Under the pieces are notes generated by a model. That model was not told where the DNA came from. It ran no database searches and was given only the letters and a program-made list of their open reading frames with translations. From assembly GCF_052068095.1 (NCBI RefSeq), contig NZ_JBQHDG010000004.1, positions 1-64,000 on the forward strand: a stretch of DNA of 64,000 nucleotides. Reading direction: 5' to 3'. Numbering within the stretch: position 1 is the stretch's first letter; each line of letters opens with the position of its first letter. Both the position numbers and the translations under genes were made by a program. The stretch is from Phytohabitans sp052068095 (lineage in GTDB: Bacteria > Actinomycetota > Actinomycetes > Mycobacteriales > Micromonosporaceae). Shown here piece by piece: positions 52,249 through 60,918 of this stretch.

Positions 52249-55032
52249 CTAGCGCTGTGCCGGTGCTGGGGACCTCTGGGCCAGGGCGGCGCGTACCCGT
52301 TCGACCTCCTCGTGCTCCTGACTACCGGCCGCGGCGAGCGCGCGCCGCCAGGCCGCCCGCGCGGCGTCGGTGTCACCGGCCGCGGCGTTGCAGTCGCCGA
52401 GGTGGACGAGCGTATCGACGACGTGGTACGGCATCTCCAGCCGTTCGAACATGACTACCGCCTGCTGAAAGCAGCTTTCCGCGAGCTGCCACTCACCGAG
52501 GTGGTGGTGGGCGATGCCCAGCGTGTCGAGCATGCCGGCCTGGCCCCGGACGTCGCCAAGCGCGCGGAGCATCCGCATCGCCTGCCGGCCGTACCGGAGG
52601 GTCTCCCTGTGCCGGCCGAGCTTGGCCGCGAACCAGGCCACCGCGTTCAGCGCGTTGGCATACCCGAGGTCGTGCCCGGCCTCCTGGTACAGCGCGACGG
52701 CGCGCCCGGACCAGTCGAACGCTTCGGCATCACGCCCCAACCGCCCGTACGCCTGCGCCAAACTGACGTACACCCCGGCCTGGCTGACCGTGTCGCCCAG
52801 ATCGGCAAACAGTGCGGCGGCCCGGATCAGGACCGCGAGCGCCTCGTCATAGCGGTTCGACAAGGCCATCGCGGTCGCCAGACCGCCCAGCGTGTGCGCC
52901 TCCGCGACCGGGTCGCCCAGCCGTGCGGCGGCGGCAAGCGCAGACTGGCTGATCCGCTCGATGTCGTGCACGTGGCGGTGCCGATCCAGGAAGCCGCCGA
53001 CCACCCACGCCAGCTGCCACGCATGCCGCTCGAACCCATGAGCCACCGCGACCTCGACCGCCGCGATCAACACCGGATGCTCCACTGTGTACCACGCCGC
53101 CGCGAGTTCCGGATCGGCTACGTCGGTCACTACCGCGCCGGAGCACGGCCGCGCCACGTCGATCGGCACCAGCAGCCGCCGGTAGACACCGACGGCCGTC
53201 ATCGCGCTGTGCAGGTAGTGGTCGAGCATCCGCTCCAGTGGCGCCCGACGCTCGCCCGGCGGCTCCGCCTGCGCGAGTTCGACGGCCCAGGCGTGCAGAA
53301 GGTCGTGCATGGCGTACCGGCCGGGTTCCGGCTCGGCGAGCAGGTGCGCTCTGGTCAGTTCGGCCACCAGCCGCCCGGCCAGCGGTACCGGGACGCCGGC
53401 CAGGCTCGCCGCGGCGGCGACGCTCACCGTCGGTCCCGGATGCAGGCCGAGCAGGCGGAACAACCGCGCAGCGGCCGAGCTGACCGCGCGCATCGACGAC
53501 GAGAACACGGCGCGCACGTCGGTTGCCGGGCTTCCGGTGGTGAACGCGTCGAGGGTGCGCAGCTCCCGCGCGAACGCGCCGAGGGCGAACCCTGGATGGG
53601 TTGCCGCTCGCGCCGCGACGATCGCCAGCGCCAGGGGAAGCCGCGCGCAACGGCTGATGATCTCGTCGGTCGCGGCGGGCTCGGCCTCGGTGCGGTGGGC
53701 GCCGATCCGCCCGGCCAGAAGCTGCCGTGACTCGGCCGGGCTGAGCAGGTCGAGCGTCATCGGCTGGGCGCCGGCCACCACCAGGCCGGTGAGCTGGCTA
53801 CGGCTGGTCACCACCGCCACGCAGCCGGGCCCGCTCGGCAGCAGCGGCATGACCTGCTCGGCCGACCCGGCGTTGTCCAGCACCACGAGCATCCGCCGCC
53901 CGTCGAGAAGCGACCGGTACATCGCGGCCTGCTCCTCGCGGTCGGACGGGATCCGGTCGCCGGGCACCCCCAGCGCGCGAAGAGACCGGGCCAGAGCGTA
54001 CTCGGGCGTCGCCGGTTCACCGGAGGCGTTGCCCCGCAGGTCGACCCAGAGCTGCCCGTCCAGGAAACGATCGCTGACTCGGCGTGCCCACCGGACGGCG
54101 AGCGTCGACTTGCCCACACCGGGCGCCCCGGAGACCACCACCGTGCGCGGTTGCGCCGGATCGTCGGCCAACCGGTCGAGCCGGGCGAGCTCCTCGACCC
54201 GGCCGACGAAGCCGGGTACGTCCGGGGGCAGTTGGCGCGGCACCGGGGGCTCGTAGATCGCTGGCGCCGGTGCGTCACCGTTTCCGGAGCGTCCGTCCAG
54301 GATCCGGCGGTGCAGCCGGCGCAGCTCTTCGCCGGGCTCGATCCCCAGCTCCTCCGACAGCCGGCGGCGGGCCGCGTGGTAGGCGTCGAGCGCCTCGGCC
54401 CGCCGCCCGGCCGCGTCCAGGGCCTGCATGAGCTGCTCCCAGAACCGTTCGTGCAGCGGGTACCTGCCGGTGAGCTCGCGGACCTCGCCGATGACCTCAG
54501 CGGTGGCCCTCCGGTCGAGGTCCAGGTCGATGCGCCGGGCGAGGGCCTGGAACCACTCGTCCCGCAGGCTGGCTACGGCCCAGGCGCGCAACTGGTCCGA
54601 CTCGACGTCAGCGAGCGGTTCTCCGCGCCACTCCGCGAGCGCCGCCGCGATCGAGGCCGCCTCGCTCTCGCGGTCTTCACGCTCGGCGGCCCGCCCGGCC
54701 TCGCGCATGTGTGCCCGGAACCGGCCGAGGTCGATCACCTCGGGTGGGACGTCGACGACATACGCGCCGGACACCGTCCGCATGATCTGCCGGTCTGGCA
54801 CGGCGGCGAGCGCCGAGCGCAGCCGTGCCGCGTACAGCTGCACCGCCCGGCGGGGCCGCTCGGGCTGGTCTTCGCCCCAGAGCATCGCGGCGAGTTCGTG
54901 GATCGGTACTGGCCGACCGGCGTCGAGCAGCAGCCGGGCGGCCAGCACGCGTACCTTCGGGGAGGCGAGGCGCACGGGACGCCCGCCGACTCGAAGCTCG
55001 ACCGGGCCGAGTATCCGGAAGTCGACGTCCAT
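52249..55032 (-). CDS. AfsR/SARP family transcriptional regulator (SARP-NB-ARC-TPR)
   Basis: A protein of 927 residues with the same plan as the gene at 16995. The SARP DNA-binding domain (DFRILGPVELRVGGRPVRLASPKVRVLAARLLLDAG) is followed by a BTAD (HERFWEQLMQALDAAGRRAEALDAYHAARRRLSEELGI). The NB-ARC ATPase has P-loop VSGAPGVGKSTLAV and RMLVVLDNAGSAEQV. C-terminal TPRs begin near residue 640. The two proteins are clear paralogues or close cousins. ATG 55032 starts the SARP strand; ATG 55050 is also in frame. It ends beside the tRNA patch and has no biosynthetic cluster nearby. Confidence 0.92.
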   Translation of the reverse strand: MDVDFRILGPVELRVGGRPVRLASPKVRVLAARLLLDAGRPVPIHELAAMLWGEDQPERPRRAVQLYAARLRSALAAVPDRQIMRTVSGAYVVDVPPEVIDLGRFRAHMREAGRAAEREDRESEAASIAAALAEWRGEPLADVESDQLRAWAVASLRDEWFQALARRIDLDLDRRATAEVIGEVRELTGRYPLHERFWEQLMQALDAAGRRAEALDAYHAARRRLSEELGIEPGEELRRLHRRILDGRSGNGDAPAPAIYEPPVPRQLPPDVPGFVGRVEELARLDRLADDPAQPRTVVVSGAPGVGKSTLAVRWARRVSDRFLDGQLWVDLRGNASGEPATPEYALARSLRALGVPGDRIPSDREEQAAMYRSLLDGRRMLVVLDNAGSAEQVMPLLPSGPGCVAVVTSRSQLTGLVVAGAQPMTLDLLSPAESRQLLAGRIGAHRTEAEPAATDEIISRCARLPLALAIVAARAATHPGFALGAFARELRTLDAFTTGSPATDVRAVFSSSMRAVSSAAARLFRLLGLHPGPTVSVAAAASLAGVPVPLAGRLVAELTRAHLLAEPEPGRYAMHDLLHAWAVELAQAEPPGERRAPLERMLDHYLHSAMTAVGVYRRLLVPIDVARPCSGAVVTDVADPELAAAWYTVEHPVLIAAVEVAVAHGFERHAWQLAWVVGGFLDRHRHVHDIERISQSALAAAARLGDPVAEAHTLGGLATAMALSNRYDEALAVLIRAAALFADLGDTVSQAGVYVSLAQAYGRLGRDAEAFDWSGRAVALYQEAGHDLGYANALNAVAWFAAKLGRHRETLRYGRQAMRMLRALGDVRGQAGMLDTLGIAHHHLGEWQLAESCFQQAVVMFERLEMPYHVVDTLVHLGDCNAAAGDTDAARAAWRRALAAAGSQEHEEVERVRAALAQRSPAPAQR

Positions 55033-55133
55033 TCCGACATCGTCGTCCATCCACGCACTGGGGCAAACAGAAGGTCTGGCCCTATCCCCTCCGGCCCTGA
55101 TCCCGCCGCGCGGCGACGATCGTCGAACGCGAA

Positions 55134-55166
55134 GGGCGGCCGTGGAGGGACCCTCCTCGGCCGCCC
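55134..55166. terminator. Terminator hairpin after the subtilase operon
   Basis: GGGCGGCCGTGGAGG and CCTCCTCGGCCGCCC pair over 14 of 15 positions with a 3-nt loop, 13 bases downstream of the subtilase stop codon. It ends the sigma/CU044_5270/subtilase transcript before the AfsR-type gene on the same strand. Confidence 0.85.
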
Positions 55167-55179
55167 GCCCCGTGTCTGT

Positions 55180-58100
55180 TCAGCGCAGCCCGTAGGCCCG
55201 GATGATGGTTTGCGTCACGGACGTCCCGCGGTCGTCAGCCGCGGTGGCCCGCAGTGACACGAACGCCTTTCCGGCCGGGTGGTACACGGTGACTTTCCGG
55301 TCCAGGCCCGTGCCGCTGACCGGCGCCGCCTTCCAGGTCACACCGTCGTCGTAGGACACCTCGACGGTGAGCGTCGTGAGGTTGCCGTACGTGGCACCGG
55401 CACCCTGCTGGACGAAAACGGGATACGTCGACCGCTTGCCCGCCTTCGCCGCGTTGTGGTCGTCCAGGTGCGGCGCGAACCGCACCACCATTACCGGCAG
55501 CGTCGTGTTGACCGCCCTGGCCGACGTGAACGTCCACGCCGCCGCGAGCCTGGTCGTGTACGTGGAGTTGCTCCGCGTCGCGGTGGCCTCGAGCCGGTAC
55601 GTTCCCGGGTCGTCCGGCACGGTGAAGATGTCCGCGTCGCGCGCGGACTCGCCGACCGGTTCGCCGTCCTTCGACAGGGCGAGCCGCATGGTGTCGGTCG
55701 TGCTGAAGCCGATGTGGTCGGCGGACCGATCGCCGTAGAGCGGAATCCCGGCGTAGATGACGCTCCGGTCCCGGACCAGATATGGCGAGTACGTCGGATG
55801 GGCGGCCAGGGCCGGCCCGAACACCCCGTAGTTCCACTGTTTCCGCGCGACCTGGCCACGCTGGTAGGTCGACGGCAGCGAGTAGTACACAGTGTGCGGG
55901 TCGGCGTCGCCCTCGCGGAACAGGCCGACTCCGTTCGAGATCTCCAGGCCGGGCGAGACGAACTGGGTGATCCGGACCGACCTCGCGAGTGGACCAACTG
56001 GCCCGAGCCAGGTCTGCTGGTCCGGCCCGCTCTCCCCGAACGTGTGCTCGATCCGGGCGAAGTCGCGGTTTCGCAGACGCGGACTCAGGTCGGCGGGCAC
56101 GTTCCGGTCGTGCTTCCACTCGATGACGTACCCGTATGGCGAACCGCTGAACCCGCCGTTGCCGTCCGCCTTGCCTGCCGCCGCGACGACCCGGTAGGTG
56201 AACTGCCCGGGCGGCGCCGACGTCCGCGACGGAATGACCGCGTATTTGCTCGGCGGGCCGATCGTCTCGTCGCTGTCGGTATTTCCGGCGACGGTCCGGA
56301 AGAAGCCGATGTTCACACTTCCGGCGAGCGCGGCGTCCGGCCGGTCGAGCTCGAACCCGATCGGCTTGGCCCGGCGCGCGTCGATGGTGAGCGTCTTCGG
56401 ACCATCCACCGTGTACGCCGGCTCCGCACCGAGCACATAGGAGTAGTCCTCGGGCCCGGTTGGCACGGCGATCGATTCCAGCACGAAGTAGGTGCCCTTC
56501 GGCAGCCGGACGGTCGTGCCGTCCGTCGACGCGTCGAACCTCGTATCCACGTTGGCGAAGCTCGCCCAGTGCTCGGTGGCCGGGGCGCCGTCGGGCCCGA
56601 TCGCCCGCACGCCCACGTCGTAGCTCTCCACCTCCCGCGTGAGGCCGACCGGTGTGCGAACCACCATGCCACCACCGCTCGCCACGACGAACCCCTCGTA
56701 CCGCCCGTCCGGCGCGTCGATCCGGGTGTCGGCGACGAGGTGGGCGGTCGCCGTGCCGTGGGCCGGTACCGTGAGGTGGGCCGGCGAGAGGGTGAACATG
56801 CCGGCCGGTGGAGCGTCGCCGGACGGGTTCTTCATCAGGACCTCCAGATGCAGCGTCAGGGCCGCGTCCCCGTCGTTGTGGTAGGTGAGCGCCTTGTCGA
56901 CCGGCTTGTCGTCATGGTGCGGCCACCTCGCCGTCCCAGCGTCCACACTGGACGGGGTGGCGAAAACCGGGTGCTTCGCGGCGGCGGCCACGTCGATGCG
57001 GCCCGCGCCCTGGGCGTAGAGGCTGACCCCGTCGCGTGGGACCGCCGTGCCCATCAGCGCGGCTTTCAACTCGGTCGCCTTCCAGCCTGGGTGCTCGCCG
57101 GCCAGCAGCGCCGCCGCACCGGCCGCGTGCGGCGTCGCCATCGAGGTGCCGGAGAGCGCGACGTAGTGATCGTCCACCACCGGTTCGGAATTGGCGATCC
57201 TCGAACCCGGGGCGAGCGCGGACACGATGCCGACGCCCGGCGCGGTCACGTCGGGCTTGAGCCCCCCGTCGCGCTCGCGCGGGCCACGACCGGAGAAGTC
57301 GGCGAGCGAGTCGGTGTGGTCCACCGCGCCGACGGTGAGCGCGCGGTCGGCGGTACCCGGGGTGCTGATGGATCCCGGGTACGGCCCGGAGTTTCCCGCG
57401 GCCGTCACGAACAGCGTGCCGGACTGGTCGGAGAGCCGGTCGAGGGCCTCGGCCATCGGGTCCTCGCCGTTGACGACCAGCCCGCCGAGGCTCATGTTCA
57501 CCACCTGGGCTCCCCGCTGGACCGCCCACTCCATGCCGGCGATGGTCCACGACTCCATACCGAAGCCGTTGTCGTCGAGCACCTTGCCGTTCAGCAGCGT
57601 CGCATCGGGCGCCACGCCGACGTACTTGCGGCCGTTACCGGTGATGATGCCCGCGACGTGCGTGCCGTGGCCGACCTTGTCCACTGCGCCATACGGGCTG
57701 CCGCTGAAGTCTCGCGCCTCCACGACAGCTCCGGTCAGATCCGGGTGCCCGGCGTCGATGCCGCTGTCCAGCACCGCCACCGTGACACCCTTGCCGGTGT
57801 GGCCGGCCTTCCACACCTCCGGGGCGCCGATCCGCGGCACGCTCTTGTCGAGTGCGGCCCGCACCTTGCCGTCCAGCCAGATCCGGCTCGTGGCGGCAGT
57901 CAGGCGCTTCGCCCGGTCGGCCGTGACGGACCGCCAGAAGCCGGCCGCGTCGGCCTTCTTCAGCTCGGTCGCCCCGCCGCTGACGCTCGCGAGCGCCTTC
58001 GCGATCGGTACGCCGGCCGCGGCCTGTCCACTGAGGACGAGCGGCAGCGTGGTCCGGCTCCGGTCGTCGTACCCGGACCGCACCAACAGCGAGACGTCGA

Positions 58101-58413
58101 ACAGCCGCCGGTCGACCCGGTTCGTCTTGATCAGGGCCGCCGCGTCGGCGGGCACCACGTACTCGTCGCCGTGTTCGCTCCGGTGCCGGAACGACATACC
58201 CGAGCGCCCCTTGCCCGGCTCGACCGTCACCAACCGGACAGCGTCGCCGTTCACCCGCACGAGCGCCCGGTCGCCGGTGACGAGCGTGACCCACCGCTGC
58301 TGCCCCGGCGAACCGGTCGTGGCCGCGGCAACGGTGCCCTCCCGTAGCGGCACGACCAGCGCCGTCGCGGCGAGCACCAGGCCCACCGCGTACAGCGAAG
58401 ATGATCGGCGCAT
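55180..58413 (-). CDS. Secreted S8 (subtilisin-like) serine peptidase
   Basis: A protein of 1077 residues with a signal peptide (about 1-30). A propeptide of about 150 residues precedes an S8 catalytic domain with Asp216 (VAVLDSGID), His249 (GHGTHVAGI), oxyanion Asn340 (TAAGNSG) and Ser423 (SGTSMATPHAAG). Long C-terminal beta-sandwich regions (450-1077) may bind substrate or cell wall. It is the last gene of an operon with a sigma factor and a CU044_5270 family protein, separated by only four bases from the latter. The sigma factor therefore probably controls its expression. Similar large subtilases of actinomycetes digest extracellular protein. Confidence 0.92.
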   Translation of the reverse strand: MRRSSSLYAVGLVLAATALVVPLREGTVAAATTGSPGQQRWVTLVTGDRALVRVNGDAVRLVTVEPGKGRSGMSFRHRSEHGDEYVVPADAAALIKTNRVDRRLFDVSLLVRSGYDDRSRTTLPLVLSGQAAAGVPIAKALASVSGGATELKKADAAGFWRSVTADRAKRLTAATSRIWLDGKVRAALDKSVPRIGAPEVWKAGHTGKGVTVAVLDSGIDAGHPDLTGAVVEARDFSGSPYGAVDKVGHGTHVAGIITGNGRKYVGVAPDATLLNGKVLDDNGFGMESWTIAGMEWAVQRGAQVVNMSLGGLVVNGEDPMAEALDRLSDQSGTLFVTAAGNSGPYPGSISTPGTADRALTVGAVDHTDSLADFSGRGPRERDGGLKPDVTAPGVGIVSALAPGSRIANSEPVVDDHYVALSGTSMATPHAAGAAALLAGEHPGWKATELKAALMGTAVPRDGVSLYAQGAGRIDVAAAAKHPVFATPSSVDAGTARWPHHDDKPVDKALTYHNDGDAALTLHLEVLMKNPSGDAPPAGMFTLSPAHLTVPAHGTATAHLVADTRIDAPDGRYEGFVVASGGGMVVRTPVGLTREVESYDVGVRAIGPDGAPATEHWASFANVDTRFDASTDGTTVRLPKGTYFVLESIAVPTGPEDYSYVLGAEPAYTVDGPKTLTIDARRAKPIGFELDRPDAALAGSVNIGFFRTVAGNTDSDETIGPPSKYAVIPSRTSAPPGQFTYRVVAAAGKADGNGGFSGSPYGYVIEWKHDRNVPADLSPRLRNRDFARIEHTFGESGPDQQTWLGPVGPLARSVRITQFVSPGLEISNGVGLFREGDADPHTVYYSLPSTYQRGQVARKQWNYGVFGPALAAHPTYSPYLVRDRSVIYAGIPLYGDRSADHIGFSTTDTMRLALSKDGEPVGESARDADIFTVPDDPGTYRLEATATRSNSTYTTRLAAAWTFTSARAVNTTLPVMVVRFAPHLDDHNAAKAGKRSTYPVFVQQGAGATYGNLTTLTVEVSYDDGVTWKAAPVSGTGLDRKVTVYHPAGKAFVSLRATAADDRGTSVTQTIIRAYGLR

Positions 58414-58417
58414 CGCG

Positions 58418-59668
58418 TCAGCACTCCCCCGGGCCGTACGCGACCGCGGCCGGGGCGTTGGCCGCCGGCGGCTCCTCGTCCGTCCAGCGGGTCGACTCCA
58501 GCACCCGGTACCCGATCACCGCGCCCTTCGGCACCCATGCCATCTCGGCGGCCGGTTTCATCGCCCGGATGACCTCCGCGAGCGTCTGTCCACTGTCGGG
58601 GTTGAAGACCAGGCTGACCTGGTACGGCCCGCCGGAGTCGGCCATCTGCTCGTCGACCGTGTCGTTGGTGGTGATGGCCACGGCGACACCGTCGCGCCCC
58701 TTGGCGTCCTTCACCGCACCGAGCGACGTCACCCCCGCCAATCCGGCCAGCACCTGGTACGCGGCCGAGCGCACCTGCGGCGTGATCGGGTTCTGGAAGA
58801 GCAGGTTCATCACCCCGTTGAAGATGGCTTCGCCGAGCTCGACGTCGGTACGGTGCGGCAGGTCCTGCTTCTTGATGACGCCGATCAGCCAGGCCTTCAG
58901 CGCGGCCGGGTCGGACGGCAGGGCACGGACCTGGTCGACCGTCAGGTCTTCGCCGAGGACCCAGAACTTGGGCACGTACGGTCTCGTGCTTGGGTACCGG
59001 TACTGGATCTGCGGGCCCTTCCCCGTGTCTTTCGTGACGGTGCTGGCCGTGGCCGGTGCGGCGGTGTACGCGTTCTTCGGATCCACCGGGCAGCCCGCCC
59101 GCGGCTCCTTCGGCCAGCTGCTCGGCGAGCCGGCCTTCTTCCAGGCCGCCTTGTCAGCGTCGGAGGCCGGCTCGCCGCCGGCCCACCGGCGGTCCAGCAC
59201 CCGGTACGGGTCGACGACCGGGATCCACCATGTCTCGGTGTACGCACCCATGATGGCGTACCGGTTGCCGGGTCGGCCGACCCGGATGAGCGACCCGTGT
59301 TCGATCGTGGATGTCCAGAACTTGCCGGAGCCGGGGTCCGGCTCGTTCAGCGTCTGTTCGGCGGCGGTCAGCAGCAACTCCCGCGCCGACCGGTTGTCCG
59401 CCTCGATCGGCCCGGCGTCCGTAACGCCCGGGCCGTCCGTCGCGCCGCGCGAGGGCGGCGGCGCCGAGCCCAGCACGTGTGCTCCGACCACGATGCCGGT
59501 GGACACCGCGAGGACACCGGCGGCGACCGGCACGAGGATGCGAGTCCTCCAGCGCGACGCGCGCTTGGCGTAGATCTGCCGCGTCAGGCGACGCCGGGCC
59601 TCGTCGACCGTTCGCGTCGACGGCGGGTCTACCGGCCGGGCGCCGGCAAGCAGGTCAAGTTCGTCCAC
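58418..59668 (-). CDS. CU044_5270 family membrane protein
   Basis: A protein of 416 residues with a cytoplasmic N-terminus (DELDLLAGARPVDPPSTRTVDEARRRL). One membrane helix (ILVPVAAGVLAVSTGIVVGAHVL) leads to a large outer domain with the family features GSGKFWTSTIEHGSLIRVG, RYAIMGAYTETWW and a C-terminal WVPKGAVIGYRVL. These proteins regularly follow ECF sigma factors in actinobacteria and may act as anti-sigma-like sensors, but this is not proven. GTG 59668 begins seven bases after the sigma gene ends, with AAAGGTGA upstream. Confidence 0.85.
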   Translation of the reverse strand: MDELDLLAGARPVDPPSTRTVDEARRRLTRQIYAKRASRWRTRILVPVAAGVLAVSTGIVVGAHVLGSAPPPSRGATDGPGVTDAGPIEADNRSARELLLTAAEQTLNEPDPGSGKFWTSTIEHGSLIRVGRPGNRYAIMGAYTETWWIPVVDPYRVLDRRWAGGEPASDADKAAWKKAGSPSSWPKEPRAGCPVDPKNAYTAAPATASTVTKDTGKGPQIQYRYPSTRPYVPKFWVLGEDLTVDQVRALPSDPAALKAWLIGVIKKQDLPHRTDVELGEAIFNGVMNLLFQNPITPQVRSAAYQVLAGLAGVTSLGAVKDAKGRDGVAVAITTNDTVDEQMADSGGPYQVSLVFNPDSGQTLAEVIRAMKPAAEMAWVPKGAVIGYRVLESTRWTDEEPPAANAPAAVAYGPGEC

Positions 59669-59675
59669 GGTAGCG

Positions 59676-60251
59676 TCACCTTTCCATCGGGTTGTCGTCG
59701 TCGAGTGCGGCGCGCAGCCGCTTGCGGGCCCGGTGCAGCCGGGACCCGACGGTGCCCGCCGGGATGCCGAGCGCACTTGCCACTTCGTCGTGCGCCAGCT
59801 GGCCCCAGACCACCAGCAGAAGGACGTCCCGGTCGCCCGCCGACAGGTCGGCCAGCGCGGCGACGAGCCGGTCGCGGGCGGCCTCCGCGGTCACGCGGGA
59901 GTCGGCGCCGTCGAGGTCCACGTTGTACGCCGGCTCGGCGGCCGCCCGAGCATGGGCGCGGTAGCCGCGCTCCTCCGCGCGCCGATGCTCGCGGATCAGG
60001 TTCGTCGCGATCCCGTACAGCCAGGCGCGGACCGTCCCCCGCCGGGGGTCGAACTTGTCCCGCTGCCGGAACGCGACGAGGAACGTCTCGGCCGCCACGT
60101 CATCGCCTCCCGGGCCACCGAGCCGTCGCGCGGCGTATCCGTGCAACGCCGCGAAGTAACGGTCGAACAGCTCGGCGAAGCACTCCGGGTCGGCGCGTGA
60201 GCGCGCCAGCAACTCGGCTTCGTCCACCTGGACCGCCACATGCGCACCCAT
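59676..60251 (-). CDS. ECF RNA polymerase sigma factor
   Basis: A protein of 191 residues. Region 2 (ARSRADPECFAELFDRYFAALHGYAARRLGGPGGDDVAAETFLVAFRQRDKFDPRRGTVRAWLYGIATNLIREHRRAE) and region 4 (LSAGDRDVLLLVVWGQLAHDEVASALGIPAGTVGSRLHRARKRL) are complete. ATG 60251 has GAAGGGAG upstream; the longer frame to 60296 lacks support. It heads the operon that also encodes the CU044_5270 protein and the subtilase, so it probably drives both and itself. Confidence 0.9.
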   Translation of the reverse strand: MGAHVAVQVDEAELLARSRADPECFAELFDRYFAALHGYAARRLGGPGGDDVAAETFLVAFRQRDKFDPRRGTVRAWLYGIATNLIREHRRAEERGYRAHARAAAEPAYNVDLDGADSRVTAEAARDRLVAALADLSAGDRDVLLLVVWGQLAHDEVASALGIPAGTVGSRLHRARKRLRAALDDDNPMER

Positions 60252-60363
60252 CCGGCTCCCTTCGTCGCTCACGTCCTTACGACTGATTGGCCGCACCGCC
60301 AGTTGATCTTCACGCGGTGCGTGATTCCCGGCGACCCGGCGGCACGTTGAGTACCATCGCGGT

Positions 60364-60762
60364 GTGGCCCGTGATCATCTTCAACCGGCCGTGGACCAGC
60401 TCACCGACTACATAGACGCTTGGCGACGCCACGACGTAGCCGGCATATTGGAGACGCTGGCCGACGAGTGCGTGATCATCGAGTGTTACGGACCGGTCTA
60501 CCGAGGCAAGCGGCGCGTCGAACAATGGATGCGTGCCTGGTTCGACGCGGGCGGTGTGGTGCGCGATTGGCAGATCACCACCCAAGCGGCCGCCGGTGAC
60601 GTCCTGATCGCCGAGTGGATATTCTCCTGCACCTGGCAAGGTGAGGCCACGACCATCGAGGGAGCCTCGATCGCCAGGCTCGCTGGTGCGCGGATCGCTT
60701 ATCTCCGCGAGTATGCGACCACCGCACCGCTCTACGACTGGACCGGCACCTGGCGAAAGTAA
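60364..60762 (+). CDS. SnoaL-like / NTF2-fold protein
   Basis: A protein of 132 residues of the NTF2-like family. It opens with VDQLTDYIDAWRRHDVAGILETLADECVIIECYGPVYRGKRRVEQWMRAW. Strands VLIAEWIFSCTW and GASIARLAGARIAYLREYATT close the cone. The GTG at 60364 follows TACCAT by six bases and may be leaderless. No partner gene adjoins. The function may be isomerisation or ligand binding. Confidence 0.8.
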   Translation: MARDHLQPAVDQLTDYIDAWRRHDVAGILETLADECVIIECYGPVYRGKRRVEQWMRAWFDAGGVVRDWQITTQAAAGDVLIAEWIFSCTWQGEATTIEGASIARLAGARIAYLREYATTAPLYDWTGTWRK

Positions 60763-60918
60763 CAACGCAGGACACCTCATACTGAGATCGCGCTACTCCC
60801 AGCGCGTCCGCTGGCAGCGCCCGCCTTCAGTCGTCAAGTCGACCGTCACTGTCCGCCGATCTTTTTCGGCCGCTACGCTGGCCGGTACTTCGATCCATTT
60901 GTCCGTCGCGAGGTCCGC

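Noticed and set aside
55279..58347. Frame of about 1022 codons opposite the subtilase
   Set aside because: The minus strand has the complete catalytic triad of an S8 peptidase; the opposite frame is a shadow.
57191..60286. Frame of about 1031 codons opposite the sigma/CU044_5270 genes
   Set aside because: It is antisense to three confidently assigned genes.
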